This document shows, piece after piece, positions 1 through 7,312 of a stretch of DNA of 11,119 nt. The notes below the pieces were generated by a model that ran no database searches, was not told where the DNA came from, and saw only the letters and a program-made list of their open reading frames with translations. How positions within the stretch are numbered: position 1 is the stretch's first letter; every line of letters starts with the position of its first letter. The translations under genes and the position numbers were made by a program. This DNA comes from DATILI01 sp035476635 (lineage in GTDB: Bacteria; Pseudomonadota; Gammaproteobacteria; Burkholderiales; Burkholderiaceae_C), in contig DATILI010000161.1 of assembly GCA_035476635.1 (NCBI GenBank), forward strand, positions 1 to 11,119, read 5' to 3'.

Positions 1-345
1 ATCGATGTGGATCTGCCCGATGGTTGCGGCGACCACGATTACCTGCAGGCGCTGGAGGGCGCGCTTGAAGAGTTGGACCACCGCTTCTCGCCCGGCCTGG
101 TGATCTACCTGGCCGGAGCTGACCCCTTCGAAGGCGACCGGCTGGGCCGCTTGAAACTCAGCTATGACGGCCTGGAGGCACGCGACCGCCGTGTCTTCGA
201 TTGGGCCTGGCAACGGCGCATCCCATTGGCTTTCGCCATGGCAGGCGGCTATGGCGTGAAGATTGAAGAAACCGTGCAAGTGCAAGTCAACACCTGGCGC
301 ACTGCGGTGGAATATTGGCAGCGCTGGCAAAATCAGGTGCCATGA
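1..345 (+). CDS. Histone deacetylase-family (HDAC/AcuC-like) hydrolase, C-terminal part, 5' end outside window
   Basis: This is the last 114 residues of a zinc-dependent deacetylase-fold protein; the reading frame is open to the left edge, so the start is missing. Visible family marks are the DVDLPDGCGDHDY stretch at the left edge, the AGADPFEGDRLG motif (the Asp encoded at 121-123 corresponds to a zinc-ligand Asp of the family), and MAGGYG, whose Tyr (250-252) corresponds to the catalytic tyrosine. Bacterial members remove acetyl groups from proteins, polyamines or small amides; the substrate cannot be told from this fragment. The upstream zinc His/Asp residues would lie before the window. 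The stop codon overlaps the ATG of the thioesterase gene (ATGA at 342-345), so the two are probably co-translated. Family assignment is firm; precise function is open. Confidence 0.88.
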   Translation: MDVDLPDGCGDHDYLQALEGALEELDHRFSPGLVIYLAGADPFEGDRLGRLKLSYDGLEARDRRVFDWAWQRRIPLAFAMAGGYGVKIEETVQVQVNTWRTAVEYWQRWQNQVP

Positions 346-791
346 GTCAAGCATCGGCCCCCAAACCCCAGCCCGAACCGCGCCACGCCTACAAGGCATT
401 TCGCCCGATCACCACGCGCTGGATGGACAACGACGCGTACGGGCACGTCAACAACGTCGTGTACTACAGCTGGTTCGATACTGCGGTGAACGCGCACCTG
501 ATCGAGCAAGGCGTGCTGGACATCCACCGTGGCGAGACCATCGGCCTGGTGATCGAGACGCAATGCAACTACTTCGCGTCGCTGGCATTCCCGCAACTGG
601 TGGAGGCCGGCATCCGCGTCGCGAAGATCGGCACGTCCAGCGTGCGCTACGAAGTCGGCCTGTTCGCCAAGGGCGAGCCCTTGACTGCGGCCAAGGGCCA
701 TTTCGTCCATGTCTATGTAGACAAGGCCAGCCGCCGGCCGGCAGCGCTGCCGGCGCCACTTAAAACCGTCCTGGAGCAACTGAAAGCATGA
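342..791 (+). CDS. Acyl-CoA thioesterase, 4HBT hotdog fold
   Basis: This is a 149-residue single-domain hotdog protein of the 4-hydroxybenzoyl-CoA thioesterase type, which hydrolyses an acyl-CoA to free acid and CoA in the cytoplasm. The active-site signature WMDNDAYGHVNNVVYYSWFD lies about 26-45 residues in; it has the Asp of the family at DxxGHVNN and the following helix. The length is normal for the family. I chose the ATG at 342 because it forms an ATGA overlap with the preceding stop. An in-frame TTG at 315 would add nine unconserved residues. No strong Shine-Dalgarno precedes it, consistent with coupling. The gene's own stop overlaps the ATG of the nitroreductase (788-791). The acyl substrate is unknown. 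Confidence 0.88.
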   Translation: MSQASAPKPQPEPRHAYKAFRPITTRWMDNDAYGHVNNVVYYSWFDTAVNAHLIEQGVLDIHRGETIGLVIETQCNYFASLAFPQLVEAGIRVAKIGTSSVRYEVGLFAKGEPLTAAKGHFVHVYVDKASRRPAALPAPLKTVLEQLKA

Positions 792-1516
792 CTGTCATGA
801 ATGAACTGGACCGCGCCGCGGCAACACAATCCGCCGTGGACACCGCGATCACCTCGCGCATGTCCACACGCGCCTTCACCGCGCAGCCGGTGCCGCGCGA
901 GACCATTCTGGAGTTGCTGCGCTTGGCAAGCCGGGCACCTTCGGGCACCAATACACAGCCCTGGAAGGCCTACGTGTTGCAAGGAGCCAGCCGTGACAGC
1001 CTGGTGGAGAAAGTCTGCGCAGCGCATGACGCGATCTACGCCAACCCCGCATTGGCCGCGGAGTACCGCGAGGAATACGACTACTACCCCGAAAAATGGG
1101 TCAGTCCCTACATTGACCGGCGCCGCGAAAACGGCTGGGGCCTGTACGGGCTGCTGGGCATAACCAAGGGCGACAAGGACAAGATGCACGCGCAGCACCA
1201 GCGCAACTTCCACTTCTTCGATGCCCCCGTGGGCCTGATGTTCACGCTAGATCGCGTGATGGGCCGGGGCTCCCTGCTGGACTATGGGGCGTTTCTGCAG
1301 AACCTGATGGTTGCGGCGCGGGGCCGCGGCCTGCACACCTGCCCGCAGGCGGCGTGGAACGGTTTTGCCAAGATCATCCTTCCCCACATCGGTGCGGGGC
1401 CAGACGAATTGCTGGTGTGCGGCATGTCCCTCGGTTTTGCCGATGCAAGCCACAACGTGAACAGCTACTACACGCCGCGCGTGCCGGCGGAGCAGTTCAC
1501 TACGTGGCTGGAGTAA
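788..1516 (+). CDS. Nitroreductase family FMN-dependent oxidoreductase
   Basis: This 242-residue protein belongs to the nitroreductase superfamily: homodimeric flavoenzymes that use NAD(P)H to reduce nitro compounds, quinones or related electron acceptors. The N-terminal FMN-phosphate region shows SRMSTRAFTAQPVPRE followed by LRLASRAPSGTNTQPWKAYV. Near the C-terminus, CGMSLGFADASHNVNSYYTP matches the conserved flavin-contact segment typical of the PnbA/NfnB-like subgroup. The start at 788 overlaps the thioesterase stop and has GGAG at 773-776 upstream. A second ATG at 797 would shorten the protein by three residues and is less well placed. It is the last gene of the operon and is followed directly by a strong stem-loop. 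The physiological substrate cannot be inferred. Confidence 0.9.
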   Translation: MTVMNELDRAAATQSAVDTAITSRMSTRAFTAQPVPRETILELLRLASRAPSGTNTQPWKAYVLQGASRDSLVEKVCAAHDAIYANPALAAEYREEYDYYPEKWVSPYIDRRRENGWGLYGLLGITKGDKDKMHAQHQRNFHFFDAPVGLMFTLDRVMGRGSLLDYGAFLQNLMVAARGRGLHTCPQAAWNGFAKIILPHIGAGPDELLVCGMSLGFADASHNVNSYYTPRVPAEQFTTWLE

Positions 1517-1545
1517 AGGTCAGCGGGTTGCCGCTGACCTTTTGC
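1515..1545 (+). terminator. Stem-loop terminator between convergent genes
   Basis: A perfect 12-bp inverted repeat (AAAGGTCAGCGG at 1515-1526, CCGCTGACCTTT at 1531-1542) encloses a GTTG loop and ends in four T residues (1540-1543). The left arm starts inside the nitroreductase TAA stop. This is a textbook intrinsic terminator for the leftward three-gene operon. Because the outer base pairs are A-T, it may also end transcription of the converging minus-strand gene that stops at 1548, although the T-run on that side is short. Confidence 0.85.
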
Positions 1546-1547
1546 GC

Positions 1548-1958
1548 TCAGGAGGTGGGCGTCTTGCTCACCTTGGCATCGCCCTTGGCATTTGCGTGCG
1601 TCATCTTGGCATCCTTCACGCACGTGTCCTTGGGCTTCCCGGCGAGGTCATCGCATTTTTCCTTGGCGAGGTCGTAGACCGCGTCGGCCTTTGCGTCGCG
1701 CACCTTGGCATCAGCCTTCGGACTTGGCTTGTACTGGGCGTCCAGCTCGACCTTGGCGACCTTTTCCACGCCCTTGGCTTCGGACATGCAGATGTCCTTC
1801 GCATTGGCCTTCAGGTCTTTGCATTTTTCCTTCGCGGCCTTGTAGTCGGCCTCGATGCGGTCTTTCTGCGTATTGAACTCGTCTTTCGTGAGCGCCATGG
1901 CGCCACTGGTCCACGCGCAAGCTGCCACTACGGCGAGCATGATCAGTTTCTGTCTCAT
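1548..1958 (-). CDS. Small exported Lys/Ala/Asp-rich protein with two C-X10-C repeats
   Basis: A 136-residue protein with no named family that I can assign. Residues 1-22 form a Sec signal peptide (basic MRQK, hydrophobic core, AMA before a predicted cleavage site). The mature part is charged and probably helical. It contains an internal duplication: Y39-xx-AKEKC-x-DL...D-x-C and Y95-xx-AKEKC-x-DL...D-x-C. The cysteine pairs 46/57 and 102/113 have the same 10-residue spacing, so two disulfides in the periplasm are likely. The start is the ATG at 1958, with GGAG six bases upstream; that Shine-Dalgarno begins right after the csbD stop, so the two genes form an operon with an 11-bp gap. The frame stays open upstream, but that extension runs antiparallel through csbD and lacks family character. 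A role in envelope stress is inferred from context only. Confidence 0.85.
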   Translation of the reverse strand: MRQKLIMLAVVAACAWTSGAMALTKDEFNTQKDRIEADYKAAKEKCKDLKANAKDICMSEAKGVEKVAKVELDAQYKPSPKADAKVRDAKADAVYDLAKEKCDDLAGKPKDTCVKDAKMTHANAKGDAKVSKTPTS

Positions 1959-1969
1959 GGTTGGCTCCT

Positions 1970-2194
1970 TTACTGTGACTTCTCGAAAATGAAGGTCGGG
2001 TTCTTCTTTTCCCAGTTCTCCAGTTGCTTGCCTGCCTCTTCCTTGCTTACGCCGTGGCGTTCCTGAATGCGACCCAGGAGTTGGTCGCGCTTGCCGGCAA
2101 TCACGTCCAGGTCGTCGTCGGTCAGCTTGCCCCACTGCTCCTTGACCTTGCCTTTGACCTGTTTCCAGTTGCCTTCGATGCGGTCCTTGTTCAT
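1970..2194 (-). CDS. CsbD-family general stress protein (first copy)
   Basis: A 74-residue cytoplasmic protein of the CsbD/YjbJ family. The family pattern is plain: MNKDRIEGNWKQVKGKVKEQ, then WGKLTDDDLDVIAGKRDQL, then LLGRIQERHGVSKEEA and a C-terminal WEKKNP. Family members are small hydrophilic helical proteins that are induced by general stress (sigma-B in Bacillus, sigma-S in enterics); their biochemical role is unknown. The start at 2194 is fixed by AAAGGAG (2201-2207 on the complementary strand) six bases upstream and by the conserved MNKD start. A much longer in-frame extension reaches 2410 but crosses the intergenic region and is not coding. It is the first gene of a two-gene unit with the exported Lys-rich protein. 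Confidence 0.93.
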   Translation of the reverse strand: MNKDRIEGNWKQVKGKVKEQWGKLTDDDLDVIAGKRDQLLGRIQERHGVSKEEAGKQLENWEKKNPTFIFEKSQ

Positions 2195-2217
2195 GGATAT
2201 CTCCTTTGAGAGAGTTG

Positions 2218-2348
2218 AGTAGGTAGTTGGAAGCGCCTCGGCTCTCAGTGGCTCGATGAACCCTGCGTTGGCGTAGTAGGACTGTAGGCACACCCGCGAT
2301 TTCGGGCAGTAGGACGCCCCTCGTGAAACGCGTAGGCTCGTGCCTACA
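2218..2348. promoter_or_regulatory. Cluster of GTAGG/CCTAC elements in the divergent csbD-pncB spacer
   Basis: The 208-bp spacer 2195-2402 holds no gene. It has GTAGG at 2219, 2276, 2284, 2309 and 2332, and CCTAC at 2343. Two copies are the identical AGTAGGAC (2275-2282 and 2308-2315), 33 bp apart. TGTAGGCA (2283-2290) directly abuts the first of these. The last two copies form the perfect inverted repeat GTAGGC-TCGT-GCCTAC (2332-2347). About 0.25 copies of a given 5-mer (both strands) would be expected in 130 bp of random sequence, so the clustering looks real. I infer binding sites for a regulator of csbD, pncB or both; I do not recognise the regulator. Confidence 0.45.
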
Positions 2349-2402
2349 CCTTGCCCTCCCATGAAGGCTACACTTTGGAAACCAGGCCCAAGGCTCTCAT
2401 TC

Positions 2403-3605
2403 ATGATCATTACCAGCCTTCTCGATACCGACCTTTACAAGTTCACCATGATGCAAGTGGTGCTGCACCAGTTTCCGGGCGCGCAGGTCGAGTACCGGTT
2501 CAAGTGCCGCAACCCAGGCATCAACCTGGCTCCGTACGCCAACGAGATCCGGTCGGAGATCCGCTCCTTGTGCAGCCTGGGCTTCCAGGACGCCGAGCTG
2601 GCATATTTGCGGTCGATGCGCTTCATCAAGAGTGACTTCGTGGACTTTCTTGGGCTTTTTCGCCTTAACGAGAAGTACATCACCCTCACGGCTTTGCCCT
2701 CTGGTGAGCTGGAAATCACGATCCAGGGCCCATGGCTGCACACCATCCTGTTCGAGATCCCGGTGCTGGCCATCGTCAACGAGGTGTACTTTCGCAATAC
2801 GCAGAAGCTGCCGGATTTCGCCAACGGCCGTTCGCGCCTGGAGGTCAAGATCGAGCAGCTGCGTGCCCAGGGTCTGGGTGACCTGAAGATTGCCGACTAC
2901 GGCACGCGTCGCCGCTTTTCGCGCGACTGGCACGAGGAGGTGCTGCGCACGCTGACGGCGCGCCTGGGCACAGCCCAGAGCCCGGGCAATGCGGGCATGG
3001 CGGGGCAGCTTGCCGGCACCAGCAATGTGTTGTATGCGATGAAGCTGGGCTTGACGCCGCTGGGCACCATGGCGCACGAATACCTGCAAGCCTGCCAGGC
3101 GCTGGGGCCGCGTTTGCGTGACAGCCAGGTGTTCGCCTTCGAGTCCTGGGCAAAGGAGTACCGCGGCGATCTCGGCATCGCGCTGTCCGACGTCTACGGC
3201 ATGAGCGCCTTCCTGCGTGACTTCGACATGTATTTCTGCAAGCTGTTCGATGGCGCGCGCCACGACAGCGGCGACCCTTTCAGCTGGGGTGAGCGCATGC
3301 TCGACCACTATGTGAGAAGCCGGGTCGATCCGCGCACCAAGACGCTGATTTTCAGCGATGGCCTCACCGTGCCGCGCACCATCGCGCTGTACAACCAGTT
3401 CAAGGGACGATGCCAGCTGGCGTTCGGCATTGGTACCAACCTCACCAACGACCTCGGCTACGAGCCGCTGCAGATCGTCATCAAGATGGTTCGCTGCAAT
3501 GGCCAGCCGGTGGCCAAGCTGTCTGATACGCCGTCCAAGAACATGTGCGACGACGAGCGCTACCTGGCCTACCTGCGCCAGGTATTCGAGATCGCACAGC
3601 CTTGA
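2403..3605 (+). CDS. pncB: Nicotinate phosphoribosyltransferase
   Basis: A 400-residue enzyme, the same length as E. coli PncB. It makes nicotinate mononucleotide from nicotinate, PRPP and ATP in the Preiss-Handler NAD salvage pathway. The N-terminus SLLDTDLYKFTMMQ is diagnostic of the family. His225 in GTMAHE corresponds to the histidine that is phosphorylated to drive the reaction. HDSGDPFSWGER starts at residue 287, and FGIGTNLTND near the C-terminus binds phosphate. The start at 2403 gives MIITSLLDTD, with AAGG nine bases upstream; an in-frame extension to 2340 adds residues that do not look conserved. Its stop overlaps the TTG start of the transporter gene. It is the first gene of a five-gene run. 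Confidence 0.97.
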   Translation: MIITSLLDTDLYKFTMMQVVLHQFPGAQVEYRFKCRNPGINLAPYANEIRSEIRSLCSLGFQDAELAYLRSMRFIKSDFVDFLGLFRLNEKYITLTALPSGELEITIQGPWLHTILFEIPVLAIVNEVYFRNTQKLPDFANGRSRLEVKIEQLRAQGLGDLKIADYGTRRRFSRDWHEEVLRTLTARLGTAQSPGNAGMAGQLAGTSNVLYAMKLGLTPLGTMAHEYLQACQALGPRLRDSQVFAFESWAKEYRGDLGIALSDVYGMSAFLRDFDMYFCKLFDGARHDSGDPFSWGERMLDHYVRSRVDPRTKTLIFSDGLTVPRTIALYNQFKGRCQLAFGIGTNLTNDLGYEPLQIVIKMVRCNGQPVAKLSDTPSKNMCDDERYLAYLRQVFEIAQP

Positions 3606-4960
3606 TTGCCGCAGCGCAATTCGAGGGCAGCCAGCTCTCGCTGGCATGGGGATTGCCGTTTGCCGGCATCCTGCTGTCCATCGCGCTGTTCCCGCTGGTT
3701 GCGCCGTCTTTCTGGCATCGCCACTACGGCAAGGTGGCGGCGGCCTGGGCGCTGGCCCTGCTGCTTCCTTTCGCGGTGGTGTTCGGCCCGGCCGCGGCAG
3801 GCGCCAACTTCATGCACGCGTTGCTGGCCGAATATCTTCCGTTCATCATCCTGCTGACGGCGCTGTTCACTGTCGCCGGAGGTATCCATATCCGCGGCAA
3901 CCTGCACGGCAGCCCAGGGCTCAATACCGCCATCCTTGCCATCGGCGCGGCACTTGCAAGCTTCATGGGAACGACGGGGGCCTCGATGCTGCTGATCCGC
4001 CCCTTGATTCGCGCCAACGACAATCGAGCCCACAAGGCGCACGTCGTGGTGTTCTTCATCTTCATCGTGTCCAATGCCGGTGGTTCGATGACGCCACTGG
4101 GCGACCCACCGCTGTTCCTCGGATTTCTCAAAGGCGTGGATTTCTTCTGGACGGTCAGCCACATCTTTCCCGAGACCCTGTTCCTCGTCGGCGCGCTGCT
4201 GGCGCTGTTCTATGCGCTGGATTGGTGGTTTTACCACCGCCGGGAAGAGTTGATGGCGGTCGACCCGACGCCGGATACGCCGCGCATCGGCTTCGACGGC
4301 GCGGCCAACTTCGGTTTGCTGGCTGTGGTGGTGGCATTGGTTCTGGCAAGCGGCTTCTGGAAATCGCCTGTGATGTTCAACATCTGGGGCACCGAAGTCG
4401 GCTTGCCCGGATTGGTGCGCGATGCAGGGTTGCTCGTCGTGATCCTGGCCTCGCTGAAACTTACGTCCGCAAAAGTGCACGCGGACAACCAATTTTCCTG
4501 GGCCCCGATGCTTGAAGTTGCCAAGCTTTTCGCCGGCATTTTCCTGGCCATCATTCCGGTGATCGCGATGCTCAAGGCCGGCATCAGCGGGCCGTTCAGC
4601 TCCATCGTCGCCGCCGTCACGCGACCCGACGGGACGCCCGACCCGGCCATGTATTTCTGGGCCACGGGCGCCTTGAGTTCATTCCTGGACAACGCGCCAA
4701 CCTATCTGGTGTTTTTCAACACCGCAGGAGGCGACCCAAAGGCGTTGATGACAACGCTGGCCCCTACACTGGCCGCCATCTCCGCCGGTGCCGTTTTCAT
4801 GGGCGCCAACACCTACATCGGCAACGCGCCAAACCTGATGGTCAAGGCGATTGCCGAGGAGCGCGGTGTCAAAATGCCGAGCTTCTTCGGTTACATGGCG
4901 TGGTCCGGCGCGGTCTTGATTCCGCTGTTCATCGCCATGACCTTCATCTGGTTTCGTTGA
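3602..4960 (+). CDS. Putative sodium:proton antiporter / citrate-transporter-like membrane protein (ion transporter superfamily)
   Basis: A 452-residue inner-membrane protein with about twelve hydrophobic segments, of the type annotated in betaproteobacteria as a sodium:proton antiporter (CitMHS_2/NhaD-like). Marks include NAGGSMTPLGDPPLF, a discontinuous-helix type motif; FLDNAPTYLVFF; and GANTYIGNAPNLMVKAIAEE, which mirrors the first motif and suggests the usual inverted repeat of the ion transporter fold. I chose the TTG at 3602 because it overlaps the pncB stop (TTGA) and gives MIAAAQFEGSQLSLAWGLPF, with the first helix close behind. A GTG at 3545 lies deep inside pncB, and no ATG is in frame nearby. 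The transported ion or anion cannot be decided from sequence; pairing with pncB raises carboxylate (for example nicotinate) uptake as a pure inference. Confidence 0.88.
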   Translation: MIAAAQFEGSQLSLAWGLPFAGILLSIALFPLVAPSFWHRHYGKVAAAWALALLLPFAVVFGPAAAGANFMHALLAEYLPFIILLTALFTVAGGIHIRGNLHGSPGLNTAILAIGAALASFMGTTGASMLLIRPLIRANDNRAHKAHVVVFFIFIVSNAGGSMTPLGDPPLFLGFLKGVDFFWTVSHIFPETLFLVGALLALFYALDWWFYHRREELMAVDPTPDTPRIGFDGAANFGLLAVVVALVLASGFWKSPVMFNIWGTEVGLPGLVRDAGLLVVILASLKLTSAKVHADNQFSWAPMLEVAKLFAGIFLAIIPVIAMLKAGISGPFSSIVAAVTRPDGTPDPAMYFWATGALSSFLDNAPTYLVFFNTAGGDPKALMTTLAPTLAAISAGAVFMGANTYIGNAPNLMVKAIAEERGVKMPSFFGYMAWSGAVLIPLFIAMTFIWFR

Positions 4961-4973
4961 GAAGAGAGTCTTT

Positions 4974-5960
4974 ATGAGCAAACCCAAGATCCTTGTCGCC
5001 CGCGCGATCTTTCCCGAGATCATCGCGAGGCTGGAGCAGCACTTCGAAGTCGAGTCCAACCAGGCCGATGAAACCTGGTCGAAAGCACAGCTGATCGACA
5101 AGCTGCGCGACAAGGTCGGCGTTTTCACCACCGGCGGCGAGCGTATCGACGCCGAAGTGCTGGCCGCCTGCCCGCAACTGAAGCTCTGCGCCAACATGGC
5201 CGTGGGCTACAACAACTTCGACATCGACGCCATGACAGCGCATGGTGTGCTCGGCACCAATGCGCCAGACGTGCTGACGGAAACCACGGCCGATTTCGGC
5301 TTCGCACTGCTGATGGCCACGGCCCGCCGCGTGACCGAGAGCGAGCATTTCCTGCGCGCCGGCAAATGGAAGAAGTGGAGCTTCGACATGTTCGCGGGCT
5401 CCGACATCCATGGCGCCACGCTGGGCATCATCGGCATGGGCCGCATCGGACAGGGGGTGGCCAGGCGCGGCGCGCATGGCTTTGGCATGAATGTGATCTA
5501 CCACAACCGTTCGCGGCTGGATGCGGTGCTGGAGGCGGAATGCAAGGCCCGCTACGTCAGCAAGGAAGAGCTGCTCAAGACGGCGGACCACGTCGTGCTG
5601 GTCGTGCCGTATTCCGCCGCCTCGCACCACACCATCGGCGCGGCCGAGCTGGAATTGATGAAACCGACCGCCACGCTCATCAATATCGCGCGCGGCGGCA
5701 TCGTGGACGATGCGGCGCTGGCCGCCGCCCTGCGTGCCAGACGCATCGCAGCAGCCGGGCTCGATGTGTTCGAAGGCGAGCCCGGCGTGCACCCGGATTT
5801 GCTGACCGTGCCCAACGTCGTGCTGACGCCGCACATTGCCAGCGCCACGGTGCCGACGCGCATGGCCATGGCCAATCTGGCAGTGGACAACCTGATTGGC
5901 TACTTGACACAAAACAAGGCGCTCACGCCTTTGAATCCCGAGGCGATGGCGAAAAAGTGA
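4974..5960 (+). CDS. D-isomer-specific 2-hydroxyacid dehydrogenase (glyoxylate/hydroxypyruvate/2-ketogluconate reductase type)
   Basis: A 328-residue cytoplasmic NAD(P)H-dependent reductase that interconverts 2-oxoacids and D-2-hydroxyacids. The nucleotide-binding loop GIIGMGRIGQ is at 151-160. The catalytic triad of the family is present: Arg240 in NIARGG, Glu269 in FEGEP and His287 in TPHIAS. The N-terminal substrate segment has MAVGYNNFD around 76-83. The length and motif layout match GhrB/GyaR-type enzymes, but substrate choice (glyoxylate, hydroxypyruvate, 2-ketogluconate) cannot be settled. The ATG at 4974 is 13 bp after the transporter stop and is preceded by AGAGAG. Its stop overlaps the GTG of rmuC (GTGA at 5957-5960). 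Confidence 0.93.
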   Translation: MSKPKILVARAIFPEIIARLEQHFEVESNQADETWSKAQLIDKLRDKVGVFTTGGERIDAEVLAACPQLKLCANMAVGYNNFDIDAMTAHGVLGTNAPDVLTETTADFGFALLMATARRVTESEHFLRAGKWKKWSFDMFAGSDIHGATLGIIGMGRIGQGVARRGAHGFGMNVIYHNRSRLDAVLEAECKARYVSKEELLKTADHVVLVVPYSAASHHTIGAAELELMKPTATLINIARGGIVDDAALAAALRARRIAAAGLDVFEGEPGVHPDLLTVPNVVLTPHIASATVPTRMAMANLAVDNLIGYLTQNKALTPLNPEAMAKK

Positions 5961-7312
5961 CTGCACCCGAACTCTGGCTGCCACTGGTGTTGGCGGCGGT
6001 CAACCTCGCCCTGTTGCTATGGCTGGTACTGCGCTCGCCGCCGGCCAGCACCGATGATGGCGGCCGTGCCGAGCTGCTGGCGGCCAACGAACGGCTGGAG
6101 CGCGAACTGCGCCGCGAGATCAGCGAATCTTCGCGCGGAGGGCGCCAGGAGCTCACGCAGACCTTTGCCAGCTTTCAGCAAACCCTGGTGCAGCAAAGCG
6201 CCGAGGCAATCCGCACGCAGAACGCCCAGATCGACGCCTTTTCCCAGCAATTGTCGCTGCTGCAAAAGACCCTGGCCGACACCCTGACCACCCAGCTGCA
6301 GGGCTTGAGCGAGTCCAATGCCCGGCGCATGTCCGAGATCCGTGCCACCCTTGAGCAGCAGCTGGCCCAGTTGCAGCAGACCAACACGACCAAGCTCGAG
6401 GAGATGCGCCGCACCGTGGACGAAAAGCTGCAGACCACGCTGGAAACCCGGCTGGGCGAGAGCTTCAAGCAGGTGGCTGAGCGGCTGGAACAGGTGCACA
6501 AGGGCCTGGGCGAAATGCAGACGCTGGCCACCGGTGTCGGCGACTTGCAGCGCGTGTTGACCAACGTGAAAACGCGCGGCATGTTCGGCGAGGTGCAACT
6601 GGAAGCCTTGCTCGAACAAGTGCTCACCCTGGAGCAATACGCCAAGCAGGTGGAAACCAAGCCGCGCAGCAACCAGCGTGTGGACTTTGCGATCCGGTTC
6701 CCCGGGCGCAGTGCCGACGGTGCCCCGGTCTGGCTGCCGGTGGACGCGAAATTTCCGCGGGAAGACTATGAGCGGCTGCTCGATGCCCACGACCGCGCCG
6801 ACACGGCAGCGGCCGAAGCGGCCGCCAAGGCGCTGGAGGCGCGCATCCGTACAGAGGCCCGCTCGATCGCCGAGAACTACCTGGCACCGCCGCACACCAC
6901 CGATTTCGCCATCCTGTTCTTGCCCATCGAAAGCCTGTATGCCGAGGTGCTGCGCCGGCCGGGCCTGATGGACAGCCTGCAACGCGATTACCGTGTGACC
7001 CTGGCCGGGCCCACCACGCTCCTGGCCATGCTCAACAGCCTGCACATGGGCTTTCGTACGCTGGCGCTGGAACAGCAGGCCTCTGAAGTCTGGAAGGTGC
7101 TGGGCGCCGTCAAGACCGAGTTCGAGCGTTATGGCGAGTGGGTGAGCCGCATCAAGGAACAAGTGCAAAAGGCCTCGGACACCCTGGACAAGGCCGACAC
7201 CCGCACCAAGCAGATGCGCCGCGCGCTCAAGGTCGTGGAGGCCTTGCCCGAGGCCGAGGCACAAGCGTTGCTGCCCCTGAACGGCGAACCCAGTGACGAA
7301 CCAGAAACCTGA
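5957..7312 (+). CDS. rmuC: DNA recombination protein RmuC
   Basis: A 451-residue membrane-anchored protein of the RmuC family, which limits inversions and rearrangements at short inverted repeats in E. coli; the domain has a nuclease-like PD-(D/E)XK character. Residues 5-26 form one transmembrane helix. About 40-200 are a Gln/Glu-rich coiled coil, followed by the RmuC domain from about 190 to 425. Candidate active-site residues are visible: Glu212 in GMFGEVQLE, Asp243 in QRVDFAI and Asp263-Ala264-Lys265 in LPVDAKFP. The frame is open far upstream inside the dehydrogenase gene, but the GTG at 5957, overlapping its stop, puts the membrane helix at the N-terminus as in the family, so I use it. 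The end overlaps the MFS gene by 20 bp. Confidence 0.94.
   Translation: MTAPELWLPLVLAAVNLALLLWLVLRSPPASTDDGGRAELLAANERLERELRREISESSRGGRQELTQTFASFQQTLVQQSAEAIRTQNAQIDAFSQQLSLLQKTLADTLTTQLQGLSESNARRMSEIRATLEQQLAQLQQTNTTKLEEMRRTVDEKLQTTLETRLGESFKQVAERLEQVHKGLGEMQTLATGVGDLQRVLTNVKTRGMFGEVQLEALLEQVLTLEQYAKQVETKPRSNQRVDFAIRFPGRSADGAPVWLPVDAKFPREDYERLLDAHDRADTAAAEAAAKALEARIRTEARSIAENYLAPPHTTDFAILFLPIESLYAEVLRRPGLMDSLQRDYRVTLAGPTTLLAMLNSLHMGFRTLALEQQASEVWKVLGAVKTEFERYGEWVSRIKEQVQKASDTLDKADTRTKQMRRALKVVEALPEAEAQALLPLNGEPSDEPET

Noticed and set aside
1551..1760. Recurring CTTGGCA words as a DNA repeat array
   Set aside because: They are the codons for recurring Ala-Lys in the exported protein, irregularly spaced, and need no DNA-level explanation.
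1959..2291. N-terminal extension of the exported Lys-rich protein to 2291
   Set aside because: It would bury the signal peptide and overlap csbD in another frame; the ATG at 1958 has a good Shine-Dalgarno.
2332..2347. GTAGGC-TCGT-GCCTAC as a transcription terminator
   Set aside because: Short stem, no T-run on either side, and no transcript that needs ending there.
2397..3647. 416-codon open frame on the minus strand opposite pncB
   Set aside because: It mirrors the full length of a well-supported pncB, has no recognisable domain, and is the usual shadow of high-GC third positions.
3358..4515. Long plus-strand frame crossing from pncB into the transporter gene
   Set aside because: Arg/Ala/Pro-rich out-of-frame translation of two real genes; not evidence of a fusion or frameshift.
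4944..5984. 346-codon open frame on the minus strand opposite the hydroxyacid dehydrogenase
   Set aside because: Lies exactly over a gene with an intact catalytic triad and reads as His/Arg/Gly-rich shadow sequence.
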